Source: Rhizobium sophorae (lineage in GTDB: Bacteria; Pseudomonadota; Alphaproteobacteria; Rhizobiales; Rhizobiaceae). From it: a stretch of 64,000 nt of DNA. Shown here one piece after another: positions 26,460 through 36,131 of this stretch; positions within the stretch are counted from its first letter, which is position 1; every line of letters begins with the position of its first letter. The DNA lies in NCBI RefSeq assembly GCF_013087515.1, contig NZ_JABFCN010000019.1, forward strand, positions 1 through 64,000. The letters are read 5' to 3'. The notes under the pieces were generated by a model. The model saw nothing but the letters and a program-made list of their open reading frames with translations. It did not search any database and was not told the DNA's origin. The position numbers and the translations under genes are program-made.

Positions 26460-26896
26460 AACCCCAGGAATGCCGCCAGCCTACGTTGCAGGATTGCGTA
26501 AGATCGGGACGATGCCGGTGGATATTAACTTGTTGTTAGCCATCGATATCATCTGGGTTGGATCACGCCTGCCGGAAGGCGGCAGTTTGTCGGTGCTGCC
26601 GGCTGGTTAAAAGTCGGCCAGCCGGGAGGCTCGGTGGCGGACCCCAGCCAGGAAGCCGGGCCTCCCCGTCACGGCATGCTTGGTGGAGTTGTAGTGGCGA
26701 AACGCATGAGTGGGTTTCAGATGCCCTCTGCTCCTCTTGTTTAATTGAGATCGCATGATGCTCCGCGGGCTCCGGTCTCCATCCGGTGAACTAGCGCATT
26801 GGGGCTAATCCTGTGAAAAACCCGAATCATTACATCAGGACTCGACAATGCTTTATTAGCATGATTGCATAAAGCTATCGGATAGGATCGGGGGTG
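26460..26896. other. Long gap with a structured segment and an inverted repeat
   Basis: 437 bases without a convincing gene. The GC-rich part at 26560-26700 folds strongly (see the ncRNA entry). Nearer the next gene GCTTTAT (26850-26856) pairs with ATAAAGC (26869-26875), possibly an operator. Short ORFs here on either strand have poor codon use and no ribosome sites. Confidence 0.45.
26565..26700 (+). ncRNA. Candidate structured non-coding RNA
   Basis: The strongest element is an 11-bp stem: GGGAGGCTCGG (26624-26634) against CCGGGCCTCCC (26656-26666), with one U-G pair. The preceding CCGGCTGG (26599-26606) pairs with CCAGCCGG (26618-26625). A third smaller hairpin lies at the GCC-rich start. 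The sequence does not match SRP RNA, RNase P, tmRNA or 6S RNA as I know them. Strand and ends are guesses, and no clear T-run terminator follows. Confidence 0.35.
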
Positions 26897-27139
26897 ATGA
26901 TGTTCGAGAATCTGCTTGAGATGCAGGAGCGTGGCGCACGGGACCGTGCGCGTGGCCGCAGCCTGGCCGATAATCCGATGTCGAAGCCGGATATCCTGCC
27001 GATCGCCGATTTCCAGGAATGGTACTCGATGTTCGACGCCTGGCGCTTCGGTTGGTCGATCGAGGATGCGATGGCGGGGCATATCAATATGCCGCGGGAT
27101 GGCGGCGCCTTGTCCCGGACCTATACGAGAACGGTCTGA
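26897..27139 (+). CDS. Small RMF-like protein
   Basis: 80 residues starting [15 protein letters not shown]. The arrangement [18 protein letters not shown] followed by [18 protein letters not shown] recalls the ribosome modulation factor/CrpP pattern (helix, AxGR-xx-NP turn, W-xx-GW helix), but it is longer and divergent. If correct, it would act on ribosomes in slow growth; this is inference. A GGGGGTGATG stretch precedes tandem ATGs (26894 and 26897). Its 3' end overlaps the convergent pncB by 19 bases. Confidence 0.65.
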   Translation: MMFENLLEMQERGARDRARGRSLADNPMSKPDILPIADFQEWYSMFDAWRFGWSIEDAMAGHINMPRDGGALSRTYTRTV

Positions 27140-28425
27140 TCGACCCTGTCTTCGGCGCCGAAGAATTTCAGGTAGCGTTCGACCTCTGCCGGTTCGCCGG
27201 TCGCCTTCTGCGGGTTGTCGGAGAGCTTCACCGCCGGACGGCCGTTGGCGTCGCTGACCTTGCAGACGACGGAGATCGGGTTTAGGCCGGAAATCTCGAT
27301 CGGCGCGCAGCCGGAAAAATCGTTCGTCAGGTTCGTGCCCCAGCCGAAGCTCATGCGCACACGGCCTTCGAAATGCCGGTAGGTATCGATGATGGCGTCG
27401 ACATCGAGGCCATCGGAGAAGATCAGCAGCTTCTGGCGCGGATCACGGCCCATCTTCTTCCACCAGTCGATGATCTTTTCGCCGCCTTCGATCGGCGGAG
27501 CACTGTCCGGACGGAAGCCGGTCCAGTCGGCCACCCATTCCGGCGCGTCGCGCAGGAAGGCGGCGGTGCCGAAGGCATCCGGCAGAACGATCAGAAGGTT
27601 GCCGCCATAGAGCTTGTTCCAGTCGCGCAGGATCTTGTAGGGGGCGTTGCGCAGCTGCTCATCGGTTTCGGCAAGGGCGGCGGCCACCATCGGCAGCTCG
27701 TGAGCATTGGTGCCGACGGCCTCGAGATCGGAATCCATAGCCAGCAATACGTTGCTGGTACCGGCAAAGGCCGGGCCGATGCCTTCCTTTAACGCCTCGA
27801 CGCACCAGCGCTGCCAGAGGAAACTGTGCCGGCGACGGGTGCCGAAGTCGGAGATGCGTAGGCCCGGCAGTTCCTTCAGCCGTTCGACCTTCGACCACAT
27901 CTTCGCCTTGGCGCGCGCATAGAGCACATCGAGGGTGAAGGGACCGAGCGCCTTCATCGCCGAGCGCGAGCGCAGCTCGTTGACGATGGCGAGCGCCGGG
28001 ATTTCCCACATGGTGGTTTCCTTCCACGATCCGTGGAAATCCAGCACATATTGCCCGTCCTTCTTCGACAGCTCGTATTCGGGAAGCTGGAAATTGGAAA
28101 GCCACGCAAGGAATTCCGGTTCGAAGATCTGCGCGCGACCATAGAAGCTGTTACCCGCAAGCCAGATCATCTCCTTCTTGGAAAGTCTCAGCGTGCGGGC
28201 ATGATCGAGTTGCTCGCGCAACTCGCCTTCGTCGATCTCCTCGGCCAGACGTACCCGCTTGGTACGATTGATGAGGGTGAAGGAAGCGTTCACGTCCGGA
28301 TAAAGCTTCCAGATCATCTGCAACATCAGGAGCTTATAGAAGTCGGTATCGATCAGGCTGCGGATGATCGGATCGAGTTTCCAGGCGTGATTGTAGACGC
28401 GTCTTGCAATATCGGTCCTGGCCAT
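27121..28425 (-). CDS. pncB: Nicotinate phosphoribosyltransferase
   Basis: Converts nicotinate and PRPP to nicotinate mononucleotide, the entry to NAD salvage; 434 residues. Family motifs: [21 protein letters not shown] near the N-terminus, [19 protein letters not shown] containing the autophosphorylation region, [11 protein letters not shown], and [18 protein letters not shown] near the C-terminus. I start at MARTDIARR, the normal family N-terminus; the 25-codon extension is not family-like. Monocistronic, convergent with the small RMF-like gene. Confidence 0.95.
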   Translation of the reverse strand: MARTDIARRVYNHAWKLDPIIRSLIDTDFYKLLMLQMIWKLYPDVNASFTLINRTKRVRLAEEIDEGELREQLDHARTLRLSKKEMIWLAGNSFYGRAQIFEPEFLAWLSNFQLPEYELSKKDGQYVLDFHGSWKETTMWEIPALAIVNELRSRSAMKALGPFTLDVLYARAKAKMWSKVERLKELPGLRISDFGTRRRHSFLWQRWCVEALKEGIGPAFAGTSNVLLAMDSDLEAVGTNAHELPMVAAALAETDEQLRNAPYKILRDWNKLYGGNLLIVLPDAFGTAAFLRDAPEWVADWTGFRPDSAPPIEGGEKIIDWWKKMGRDPRQKLLIFSDGLDVDAIIDTYRHFEGRVRMSFGWGTNLTNDFSGCAPIEISGLNPISVVCKVSDANGRPAVKLSDNPQKATGEPAEVERYLKFFGAEDRVDQTVLV

Positions 28426-28562
28426 CAAACTCCCGCCCCTGTCCACTCCGGTCAGGTGCTGCCAAAATCCTGGGCACTGCCAAGTTCCCAGCCGGCGCAC
28501 AAAACCGGCTCGTGCGCCTTCTTATCGAAAAATCGGAGGCTAAAGTCCAGACAAAACGATGA

Positions 28563-28592
28563 ACGTCCCGCCGCAGTGTGGCGGCGGGACGT
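28563..28592 (-). terminator. Terminator after the Pro/Ala-tailed membrane protein gene
   Basis: A perfect 12-bp stem, ACGTCCCGCCGC (28563-28574) with GCGGCGGGACGT (28581-28592), with a 6-base loop. On the minus strand it lies 19 bases past the stop at 28612 and is followed by TCATCGTTTTG, an imperfect T-run. It separates this gene from pncB. Confidence 0.65.
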
Positions 28593-28611
28593 GAACATGA
28601 TTTGCTTACGA

Positions 28612-28956
28612 TTATTGGGCCGGAGTTGCAGGCGCCACATTCGGAGCGGCCGGCGTGGTGTTCGGCGTTTCGGTTGGTACGGCAGTACCGTTTTGTAGCG
28701 TCGGCGCGGGAGCCGGAGCAGGCTGCTGCGACTGGAGCTGCTGACCCGGCTGTTGCGGTGCCACTTCGTCGGCCTCACGACTACCCCAGATTTCGACCGG
28801 GATCCAAACCACGAAGGCAAGCACCAGCGCGACGATCAGAACCGTCAGGATGCGATAACCCATGCGTCCTTGCCTTGCCTTCACGGGCGGGATCTGCTCT
28901 TCCTTGTGAAGCTTTCCATCCGACTTTTCCCAGCGCGTTTCGGTCTGATGGGCCAT
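28612..28956 (-). CDS. Hypothetical single-pass membrane protein with Pro/Ala-rich tail
   Basis: 114 residues, function unknown. A charged cytoplasmic N-terminus of ~35 residues is followed by one transmembrane helix (ILTVLIVALVLAFVVWIPV) and a ~60-residue Pro/Ala/Gln/Thr-rich tail likely outside (QQPGQQLQSQQPAPAPAP). AAGGAG precedes tandem ATGs at 28959 and 28956. The tail looks disordered and could span the periplasm. It lies 90 bases from the hydroxyacid dehydrogenase gene on the same strand. Confidence 0.7.
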   Translation of the reverse strand: MAHQTETRWEKSDGKLHKEEQIPPVKARQGRMGYRILTVLIVALVLAFVVWIPVEIWGSREADEVAPQQPGQQLQSQQPAPAPAPTLQNGTAVPTETPNTTPAAPNVAPATPAQ

Positions 28957-29046
28957 CATCGTCTCCTTCCGCTGTCTTGACGGGCCGATACGGCCGCGAC
29001 GATTTTCGCAGAGGAAACGGGTGGCTGTCTGGAAGGTTCCGAAAGC

Positions 29047-30006
29047 TCAATAGCCGACGGCGCGGTCGACCACGAATTGTAGCGGCTCGCCGCGCTCGAA
29101 GCGGGCGATCTGCGTCTCGACATGACGGAACAGCGCGTTTTCTTCTGAGACTGCCGCGTCGTGCGGCGTGATGAAGACGTTCTGCAATTCCCACAAGGGG
29201 TTGTCGGCGGCAAGCGGCTCGGTCTCGAAGACATCGAGGGAAGCGCCGCCGAGGGTGCCGTTACGGATGGCGGACACGATATCGGCCTCGACCTGGCTAT
29301 TACCGCGGCCGGCATTGATGAAGACCGGCTGCCCGAGCGCGCCGTTGCGGCGCAGCTTCGCAAACAGCCCGGCGTCATAGAAGCCTGATGTTTCAGGCGT
29401 CAGCGGCAGCAGGCCGACGAGGATATCGGTCCTGGCGAGGAAGCTGTCCAACCCGCTGGCATCGAAGGTTTCGACGCCGTCGATCTGCTTGCGGCTGCGC
29501 GACCAGCCGATGACGTTGAACCCCATCACTTTCAGCTTGGCGACGGCATCCTGCCCGAGAATACCGAGACCCATGACGCCGACCGTCACTTCCGCCGCCT
29601 CCGGCGCGATCAGCTTGGCCCATTCACGCTGCCGCTGGTGGCTGTCATGGGCGTATTGGCCGCGCAGATGCATCAGGCATTGCATGACCACCCATTCGCT
29701 CATGCGAGTCGTCAGGCTGCGGTCGACGAAGCGGACGATCGGGATCTCTGGCAGGCCGTCCATGCCGATGATGTGGTCGACGCCGGCGCCGCCCGAGAAA
29801 ATGACCTTGAGGTTCGGCGCCCGCACGAAAAGATCGGCATCGGGCTTCCAGAGAAGCGCGTATTCGACCTCGCGGAGATCGCGCGCCCGATCGGCCGGAT
29901 CGGCAAGATTGATGCTGCCGCGGTCGGCAAAGGCGGTCTTCAGCACGCGGGCGACGCCTTCGGGATTAAACTTGATGTCGACGAGAACGGGAGAACTTGC
30001 GGGCAT
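29047..30006 (-). CDS. D-2-hydroxyacid dehydrogenase (glyoxylate/hydroxypyruvate reductase type)
   Basis: NAD(P)-dependent 2-hydroxyacid dehydrogenase, 319 residues, closest in pattern to GhrA-like enzymes. The Rossmann motif GVMGLGILGQDAVAKLKVMG lies near residue 145, followed by WSRSRKQ, which may favour NADPH. The catalytic region is seen as FINAGRGNSQVEADI and the His as FITPHDAAVSEEN. Likely reduces glyoxylate or hydroxypyruvate, though substrate is not proved. It follows the yejF-type gene by nine bases and may be cotranscribed with the peptide importer. Confidence 0.88.
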   Translation of the reverse strand: MPASSPVLVDIKFNPEGVARVLKTAFADRGSINLADPADRARDLREVEYALLWKPDADLFVRAPNLKVIFSGGAGVDHIIGMDGLPEIPIVRFVDRSLTTRMSEWVVMQCLMHLRGQYAHDSHQRQREWAKLIAPEAAEVTVGVMGLGILGQDAVAKLKVMGFNVIGWSRSRKQIDGVETFDASGLDSFLARTDILVGLLPLTPETSGFYDAGLFAKLRRNGALGQPVFINAGRGNSQVEADIVSAIRNGTLGGASLDVFETEPLAADNPLWELQNVFITPHDAAVSEENALFRHVETQIARFERGEPLQFVVDRAVGY

Positions 30007-30014
30007 GATCTTCT

Positions 30015-31652
30015 TTATTGCTGTACGGCGGGTGTCGGCACCGCCTCGATGTTGAAAGCGGCGGCCATAAGCGCCCGGGTGTAATCGTCCTTCGGCGCGC
30101 GGAAGATTTCCGAGGACGGTCCCTGCTCCACCACCTTGCCGAAACGCATGACGATGACGTCGTTGGCGAGCGCCTTCACCACCTTCAGGTCGTGGCTGAT
30201 GAAGAGATAGGCGAGGTCATGCTTCTTCTGCAGATCGCGCAGGAGATCGACCACCTGCGCCTGCACGCTCATGTCGAGCGCGGAGGTCGGCTCGTCGAGC
30301 ATGACGAAGCGCGGTTTCAGCACCATGGCCCGGGCGATGGCGATACGCTGGCGCTGGCCGCCGGAGAATTCGTGCGGATAACGCCAGCGGGTCAGGGGAT
30401 CGAGACCCACTTCCTCCAGCGCCCAGCAGACGCGCTGGTCACGCTCTTCCGATGTCAGGGAGCGCTCATGCACCTTCAGCCCTTCGGCGACGATATCGCC
30501 GACCGACATGCGGGGGCTGAGCGACCCATAGGGATCCTGGAAGACGACTTGCAGCTGGTTGCGCAGCGGCCGCATTTCGCTGAATGAATAGCCGGCTATA
30601 TCCTTCCCGACAAAGGCAATTCGCCCTTGCGAGGAGATCAGCCGGGTGAGTGCCAGGCCAAGCGTGGTCTTACCGGAACCGGACTCGCCGACGACGCCGA
30701 GAGTCTGGCCGGCGCGCAGCGAAAGATCGATGCCGTCGACCGCCTTGACGTGATCGACGACCCGACGCATCAGCCCTGCTTTGATCGGGAACCAGACGCG
30801 GATATCCGAACCTTCCATCACCAATGGTTTCGACGGATCGGCAAGCGGCGGCTCGCCACGCGGTTCGGAAGCGAGAAGGTGGCGGGTATAGTCGTGCTTG
30901 GGATTGGCGAAGACCTCCGCGACCGTCCCGGTTTCGACGATCTTGCCCTTGGTCATGACGCAGACCCGATCGGCGAATTTGCGCACGATGCCGAGATCAT
31001 GGGTGATGAACAGCAGCGACATGCCGTGGACGGCCTTCAACTGCCGGAGCAATTCGAGGATCTGGGCCTGCACGGTGACGTCAAGCGCCGTGGTCGGCTC
31101 GTCGGCGATCAGCAATTCCGGTCGGTTGGCGAGCGCCATGGCGATCATGACGCGCTGGCGCTGGCCGCCTGACAGTTCGTGGGGATAGGCCTTCAGCCGC
31201 TTTTCCGGTTCGCGGATGCCGACCTGATTCAACAGTTCCAGCACGCGCTCACGCGCCCCCTGGCCGGTGAGCCCCTGGTGCAGGGCGAGGATCTCGGCGA
31301 TCTGCTTCTCGATCGTATGAAGCGGATTGAGCGAGGTCATCGGCTCCTGGAAGATCATGGTGATGTCGTTGCCGCGCACCTCGCGCAGGGCCCGCTCCGA
31401 CGCCTGCAGAAGGTCCTTGCCCTTGAACAGGATTTCGCCGGAGGGATGGCTTGCGGAGGGATAAGGCAAAAGCCGCAGGATCGAGTTGGCCGAGACCGAT
31501 TTGCCGGAGCCGGATTCGCCGACGAGCGCCACGACCTCGCCTTTGGCGATATCGAAAGAAATGTGATCGACGGCGAGCGAAGTTTCGCCGCCCTGATGAA
31601 AGGCAACCGAGAGATCGCGGACGGAAAGAAGCGGTTCTGTCATGTCACTCAT
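30015..31652 (-). CDS. yejF: Peptide ABC importer ATPase YejF (two NBDs)
   Basis: Double ATPase of the oligopeptide/microcin C importer, 545 residues. NBD1 has [17 protein letters not shown] and [18 protein letters not shown]2 has [17 protein letters not shown] and [15 protein letters not shown]. Both nucleotide sites look intact. The start overlaps the yejE stop as ATGA; a Met at codon 4 is an alternative. In Sinorhizobium meliloti YejABEF contributes to survival against plant NCR peptides by taking them up, so a symbiotic role is plausible here. Confidence 0.93.
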   Translation of the reverse strand: MSDMTEPLLSVRDLSVAFHQGGETSLAVDHISFDIAKGEVVALVGESGSGKSVSANSILRLLPYPSASHPSGEILFKGKDLLQASERALREVRGNDITMIFQEPMTSLNPLHTIEKQIAEILALHQGLTGQGARERVLELLNQVGIREPEKRLKAYPHELSGGQRQRVMIAMALANRPELLIADEPTTALDVTVQAQILELLRQLKAVHGMSLLFITHDLGIVRKFADRVCVMTKGKIVETGTVAEVFANPKHDYTRHLLASEPRGEPPLADPSKPLVMEGSDIRVWFPIKAGLMRRVVDHVKAVDGIDLSLRAGQTLGVVGESGSGKTTLGLALTRLISSQGRIAFVGKDIAGYSFSEMRPLRNQLQVVFQDPYGSLSPRMSVGDIVAEGLKVHERSLTSEERDQRVCWALEEVGLDPLTRWRYPHEFSGGQRQRIAIARAMVLKPRFVMLDEPTSALDMSVQAQVVDLLRDLQKKHDLAYLFISHDLKVVKALANDVIVMRFGKVVEQGPSSEIFRAPKDDYTRALMAAAFNIEAVPTPAVQQ

Positions 31653-32797
31653 TGAAACGTCTTCCTCGGATCGAAGGCATCACGCACGGCTTCGCCGATG
31701 AAGATCAAAAGGGAAAGCATGATCGACATGGTGAAGAAGGCCGTCAGCCCGAGCCAGGGCGCCTGCAGGTTGGTCTTGCCCTGGGCGATCATCTCGCCGA
31801 GCGAAGGGGAGCCGGGTGGCATGCCGAAGCCGAGGAAATCGAGCGAAGTCAGCGTCGTGATCGATCCGGACAGAATGAAGGGCAGGAAGGTCAGTGTCGC
31901 GACCATGGCGTTCGGCAGCATGTGCCGCCACATGATGGTGCGGTTGTTGACGCCGAGCGCGCGGGCGGCGCGGACATATTCGAAATTGCGGGCGCGCAGG
32001 AATTCGGCGCGCACGATGCCGACGAAACCGACCCAGGAAAAGAGCAGCATGATGCCGAGCAGCACGAAAAAGCCTGGTGGCAGGATGGCGGCGATGATCA
32101 GCAGGATGTAAAGCACTGGCATCGACGACCAGATTTCGATGAAACGCTGCAGCAAGAGGTCGGTCCAGCCGCCGAAATAGCCCTGCACCGCACCTGCCGT
32201 GACGCCGATGATCGCCGAGCAGATGGTGAGCGCCAAGCCGAAGAGCACCGATATGCGGAATCCATAGATGACGCGGGCGAGCACGTCTCGGGCCTGGTCG
32301 TCGGTGCCGAGCCAGTTGAGATTGCCGAGAGTGCAGGCGGGATCGTTCATTCCTTGCGGATAGCCGGAGCAACGCTCCTCTTTCGTCATCAGCCAGAACG
32401 GGGCGGTCGGCGCCGAATGCGGAATGTTCGAATTGACCGAGCGGTAAGAATAACGGATCGGCGGCCAGATCATCCAGCCATTGGCGTTGATCTCGTCGGC
32501 AATGACAGAGGAGCGATAGTCGGTTTCTGCCAGGAAGCCGCCGAACTTCTCCTCGGGATAGTCGATCAGCACGGGAAAGAGGATTTCGCCCTTGTAGGAG
32601 GCGATGACCGGCCGGTCGTTGGCGAGGAATTCTGCAAACAGGCTGAGCCCGAACAGCAGCAGGAAAAGCCACAGCGACCAGTAGCCGCGGCCGTTCGCCC
32701 GGAAATTCTTCCAGCGACGGATGTTCGTTGGCGATAGCAGCCCCTTGCGCGGCGGCTTGACGGGGGTTGCAGTGACAGGATTTGCGGCGGCGTCCAT
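31649..32797 (-). CDS. yejE: Peptide ABC importer permease YejE
   Basis: Inner-membrane permease of the DppC/OppC type, 382 residues. An N-terminal cytoplasmic segment and membrane helix (GYWSLWLFLLLFGLSLFAEF) are followed by a long periplasmic loop of over 100 residues typical of YejE (DRPVIASYKGEILFPVL, WLGTDDQARDVLARVIYGF). The C-terminal transport domain carries the EAA-like loop RAARALGVNNRTIMWRHMLPNA. It overlaps yejB by one base and yejF by four. Confidence 0.94.
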   Translation of the reverse strand: MDAAANPVTATPVKPPRKGLLSPTNIRRWKNFRANGRGYWSLWLFLLLFGLSLFAEFLANDRPVIASYKGEILFPVLIDYPEEKFGGFLAETDYRSSVIADEINANGWMIWPPIRYSYRSVNSNIPHSAPTAPFWLMTKEERCSGYPQGMNDPACTLGNLNWLGTDDQARDVLARVIYGFRISVLFGLALTICSAIIGVTAGAVQGYFGGWTDLLLQRFIEIWSSMPVLYILLIIAAILPPGFFVLLGIMLLFSWVGFVGIVRAEFLRARNFEYVRAARALGVNNRTIMWRHMLPNAMVATLTFLPFILSGSITTLTSLDFLGFGMPPGSPSLGEMIAQGKTNLQAPWLGLTAFFTMSIMLSLLIFIGEAVRDAFDPRKTFQ

Positions 32798-33885
32798 CAG
32801 ACATCCCTCCGCTCGAAATCGATGCGCGGATCGATCCAGGTGTAGATCAAGTCGGAAATCAAGCTGACGAACAGACCGAGCAGCGAGAAGATGTAGAGCG
32901 TGGCGAAGACGATAGGATAATCCCGGTTGACTACCGAGAGATAACCGAGACGGCCGAGGCCATCGAGCGAGAAGATATTTTCGATCAGCAGCGATCCGGT
33001 GAAGAAGGCGGAAATGAAAGCGCCGGGGAAGCCGGCGATGATGATCAGCATGGCATTGCGGAAAACATGGCCGTAAAGGACCTGCCGCTCATTCAGACCC
33101 TTGGCGCGGGCGGTGACGACATACTGCTTCTTGATTTCCTCGATGAAGGAATTCTTGGTCAGTAGGGTCGTCGTCGCGAAGGCTGCAAGCGAAAGCGAGA
33201 TCAGTGGCAGGGTGAGGTGCCAAAAATAATCGAGCGGCTTCTGCCACCAGGCGAGCTGATCGAAATTGTCGGAGACCAGGCCGCGCAACGGAAACCAGTC
33301 GTAGAAGGAGCCGCCGGCGAAAAGCACGATCAGCAGAATGCCGAAGAGGAAGCTCGGGACAGCGTAGCCGACGACGATGACGCCCGACGTCCAGACGTCG
33401 AAGGTCGATCCGTCCTTGACCGCCTTGCGGATGCCGAGCGGGATGGAAATGGCATAGGAGAAGATCAGGATCCAGATGCCGAGCGAGATCGATACCGGAA
33501 GCTTCTCCTTGATGAGTTCGAGCACAGAGGTGTTGCGGAAGAAACTCTCGCCGAAATCGAAGCGGATGTAATTCCACATCATCTCGCCGAAACGCGTCAG
33601 CGGCGGCTTGTCGAAGCCGAACTGTTTTTCGAGTTTGGCGATCAGTTCCGGATCGAGCCCTTGGGCGCCGCGGTATCTGGAGCCGTCGTCCCCTCCTCCG
33701 TCACCCATCAGGTCACCGCCACCGGACAGGCGCTGATCGGCGCCATCGGCCTGACCGGTCAATTGGGCGATCACCTGCTCGACCGGACCTCCCGGTGCGA
33801 ATTGAATGACGATGAAGGAAATCGCCATGATGCCGACGATGGTCGGGATCATCAGAAGCAGGCGGCGAATGACATAGGCGCCCAT
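32797..33885 (-). CDS. yejB: Peptide ABC importer permease YejB
   Basis: Permease of the DppB/OppB type, 362 residues. It starts [20 protein letters not shown], the standard first helix, then a periplasmic segment including a Gly/Asp-rich stretch ([25 protein letters not shown]) and the transport domain with [21 protein letters not shown]. The 3' end abuts yejE. The gap to yejA is 150 bases, without a visible terminator. Confidence 0.94.
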   Translation of the reverse strand: MGAYVIRRLLLMIPTIVGIMAISFIVIQFAPGGPVEQVIAQLTGQADGADQRLSGGGDLMGDGGGDDGSRYRGAQGLDPELIAKLEKQFGFDKPPLTRFGEMMWNYIRFDFGESFFRNTSVLELIKEKLPVSISLGIWILIFSYAISIPLGIRKAVKDGSTFDVWTSGVIVVGYAVPSFLFGILLIVLFAGGSFYDWFPLRGLVSDNFDQLAWWQKPLDYFWHLTLPLISLSLAAFATTTLLTKNSFIEEIKKQYVVTARAKGLNERQVLYGHVFRNAMLIIIAGFPGAFISAFFTGSLLIENIFSLDGLGRLGYLSVVNRDYPIVFATLYIFSLLGLFVSLISDLIYTWIDPRIDFERRDV

Positions 33886-34035
33886 CAGCCTTCAGCCTCC
33901 GGAAATCTTCTTCTTGTCTGCCTGCCGTCCAGTCCGATGCTGCTCAATCCGCCAGCCTTCCCTTGCCGGCCGTACCGGCTTGTCGTGATTCGCTTGCGCC
34001 ATTTGGAGCCGAGGCCGCCTTCAATGCAAGCCCGC

Positions 34036-35874
34036 TCATTTCGCTGAGGTCGACCACCAGGCATCGGGGAAGCCTAGGCTATAGGCCGGGAATTCGGCGG
34101 GATGGGTGATCGTGTTCCAATAGACGATGTTCTGGGTACCGCGGTAGAACAGCGGGATGACGTAATGGTTTGCAAGCAGTACCCTGTCCATCGCCTTGAT
34201 CGCCGCGACCTGTTCATCGCGGTTCGGCGCGAAGATGATCATGCGGATGAGTTCATCGACGGCCGGATTGGCGATGCCCGCGTAATTTTGAGACCCCTGC
34301 TGATTGACCGAACCAGATCCCCAATAGTCGGCCTGTTCGTTGCCGGGGTTCATCGTCTGCGCCCAGACATTCCAGATCATGTCGAAGTCGAAACTGCGTT
34401 CACGGTTGACGTTTTGCGAGGCATCGACCGTCCGCACGCGCGCATCTATGCCGATTTTCCTGAGATTGCTGGCATAGGGCACCGCCCAGCGTTCCAGTAT
34501 GGGGCTCGACAACAGGATCTCGAAACTCATCTGCTGGCCAGTCTTGGTATTGACCATGCGATTGCCCTTGATCTCCCAGCCGGCTTCTTTCAGAAGCGCA
34601 ATCGCCTTGCGTAGATTGTCGCGGCTCTTCTGCGGATCGCCTCCGACAGGATTGGCATAGGGCGTCGTAAAGACTTCGGGCGGAACCTTATCCTTCATGC
34701 CCTGCAGAATTTCCAGTTCTCTACCTTGTGGAAGGCCGGAGGAGGCGAGTTCGGTATTCCAGAAATAACTGTCGATGCGCTTGTAGCTGTTGAAGGCAAC
34801 GGTGCGGTTCAGCTCCTCAAAATCCAGTCCATAGTTCAGCGCCTCGCGGACCCTGATGTCCTTGAAGAGGTCACGTCGCATGTTGGGCACGAGAGCCTGC
34901 ATGATGCCGGTGGCGCGCAGCGGGTTTGCAACCTCCTCTTTCTTGACACGTCCTTCCTTCACCGCGGGGAAATCATATCCCGTCGCCCAGCGGGCAGCCG
35001 TGGTCTCCTGCCAGTAGTCACTATTGCCGGCGCGAAAGGCTTCGAACTCGACGTCCCGATCACCAAAATAGGTGTAGATGACGTTGCGGAAATTGTTCTG
35101 GCCGACATTTACATTGAGGTTCTTACCCCAATAATCGTCACGCAGTTCATAACGGATCGTCGCGCCGGGCGAGAAGGAAGCAATCTTGTAAGGTCCCGAA
35201 CCCATCACCGGCTCGAGCGTCGTCTTTGAGATATCGCGTGGCTTGCCGTCTGGTCCCTGCCCCTCCCACCAATGTTTCGGCACGACCACCAACTGACCGA
35301 GAATATTCGGGAGCTCCCGGTTGTTCTTTTCGTCGAAAGTGAAGGTCACGTCGCGTTCGCCGGTCTTCTCGGCCTTCACCACGTGCCGGTAGTAGTTCGC
35401 GCTGATGGGATTCAGTTCCTTCGTCTTATCCAGGCTGAAGATGACATCCCCGGGCGTTACCGGCTGACCATCTGCCCATTTTGCCTCCTTACGCAGGCGA
35501 AAGGTCGCGCTCGAGACATCGGCGGGAAAGGACAGCCCTTCGGCGAGCAAGCCGTAGGAGACAAGCAGTTCGTCATCTGCCGCCTTCATCAAGGTGTCGT
35601 ATACGAGCGTCAGGCCTACTCCCACTTGGCCTTTGGCAAGCAGAGGATTGAAGGTGTCGAAAGCGCCACTTGCAGAAAGACGGAGGTCTCCGCCTTTTGG
35701 AGCATCGGGATTGACGTAGTCGAAATGAGCAAAGCCCGGCTTGTACTTCATCTCGCTGATGACCGAGCTTCCGATCTGAAACGGCTGGCCCTCAGCCAAT
35801 GCCGTCCGCGGCGCCAGAGCACCCGCGAGCGACAGAAACAGACCGATTTTCGACCACAATGCCGCCATTCCCAT
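34036..35874 (-). CDS. yejA: Peptide ABC importer binding protein YejA
   Basis: Periplasmic solute-binding protein of family 5, 612 residues. The signal peptide ends near TALAEGQPF. SBP5 motifs follow: PKGGDLRLSASGAFDTFNPL, FRLRKEAKWADGQPVTPGDV, and late in the chain IDARVRTVDASQNVN and RERSFDFDMIWNVW. It is first in the yejABEF operon, with AGGGGA ahead of the ATG. The large size suits oligopeptide binding. Confidence 0.93.
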   Translation of the reverse strand: MGMAALWSKIGLFLSLAGALAPRTALAEGQPFQIGSSVISEMKYKPGFAHFDYVNPDAPKGGDLRLSASGAFDTFNPLLAKGQVGVGLTLVYDTLMKAADDELLVSYGLLAEGLSFPADVSSATFRLRKEAKWADGQPVTPGDVIFSLDKTKELNPISANYYRHVVKAEKTGERDVTFTFDEKNNRELPNILGQLVVVPKHWWEGQGPDGKPRDISKTTLEPVMGSGPYKIASFSPGATIRYELRDDYWGKNLNVNVGQNNFRNVIYTYFGDRDVEFEAFRAGNSDYWQETTAARWATGYDFPAVKEGRVKKEEVANPLRATGIMQALVPNMRRDLFKDIRVREALNYGLDFEELNRTVAFNSYKRIDSYFWNTELASSGLPQGRELEILQGMKDKVPPEVFTTPYANPVGGDPQKSRDNLRKAIALLKEAGWEIKGNRMVNTKTGQQMSFEILLSSPILERWAVPYASNLRKIGIDARVRTVDASQNVNRERSFDFDMIWNVWAQTMNPGNEQADYWGSGSVNQQGSQNYAGIANPAVDELIRMIIFAPNRDEQVAAIKAMDRVLLANHYVIPLFYRGTQNIVYWNTITHPAEFPAYSLGFPDAWWSTSAK

Positions 35875-36131
35875 TTTCCCCTGAATATTGATGGATACGA
35901 CAATACGAGAAATAGGGGCGAAAAACAGGAGAGAGTCTGGTTTTTGCCGGGCTCGCGAAATTTTGAGCCGCCAGCTCCTGTCGAATGTCAGCTCCAGTCA
36001 ATGCCTGAGGCGCTGCGGCCTTCCGTCACCGGCCCCTCCTGCGCCCGTCCGGCAAATCATCGATTCACCAAAATCGCTTTTCAGGATAGATTCGAGTGCA
36101 AATCACTTCGACATCGAATTAAGGGAACAGC

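Noticed and set aside
26565..26700. SRP RNA, tmRNA, RNase P or 6S RNA as the identity of the structured segment
   Set aside because: The conserved cores of these RNAs as I know them are not present.
26558..26758. 66-codon plus frame over the structured segment
   Set aside because: Cys/Arg/Ser-rich, no ribosome site; the base-pairing pattern explains the sequence better than coding.
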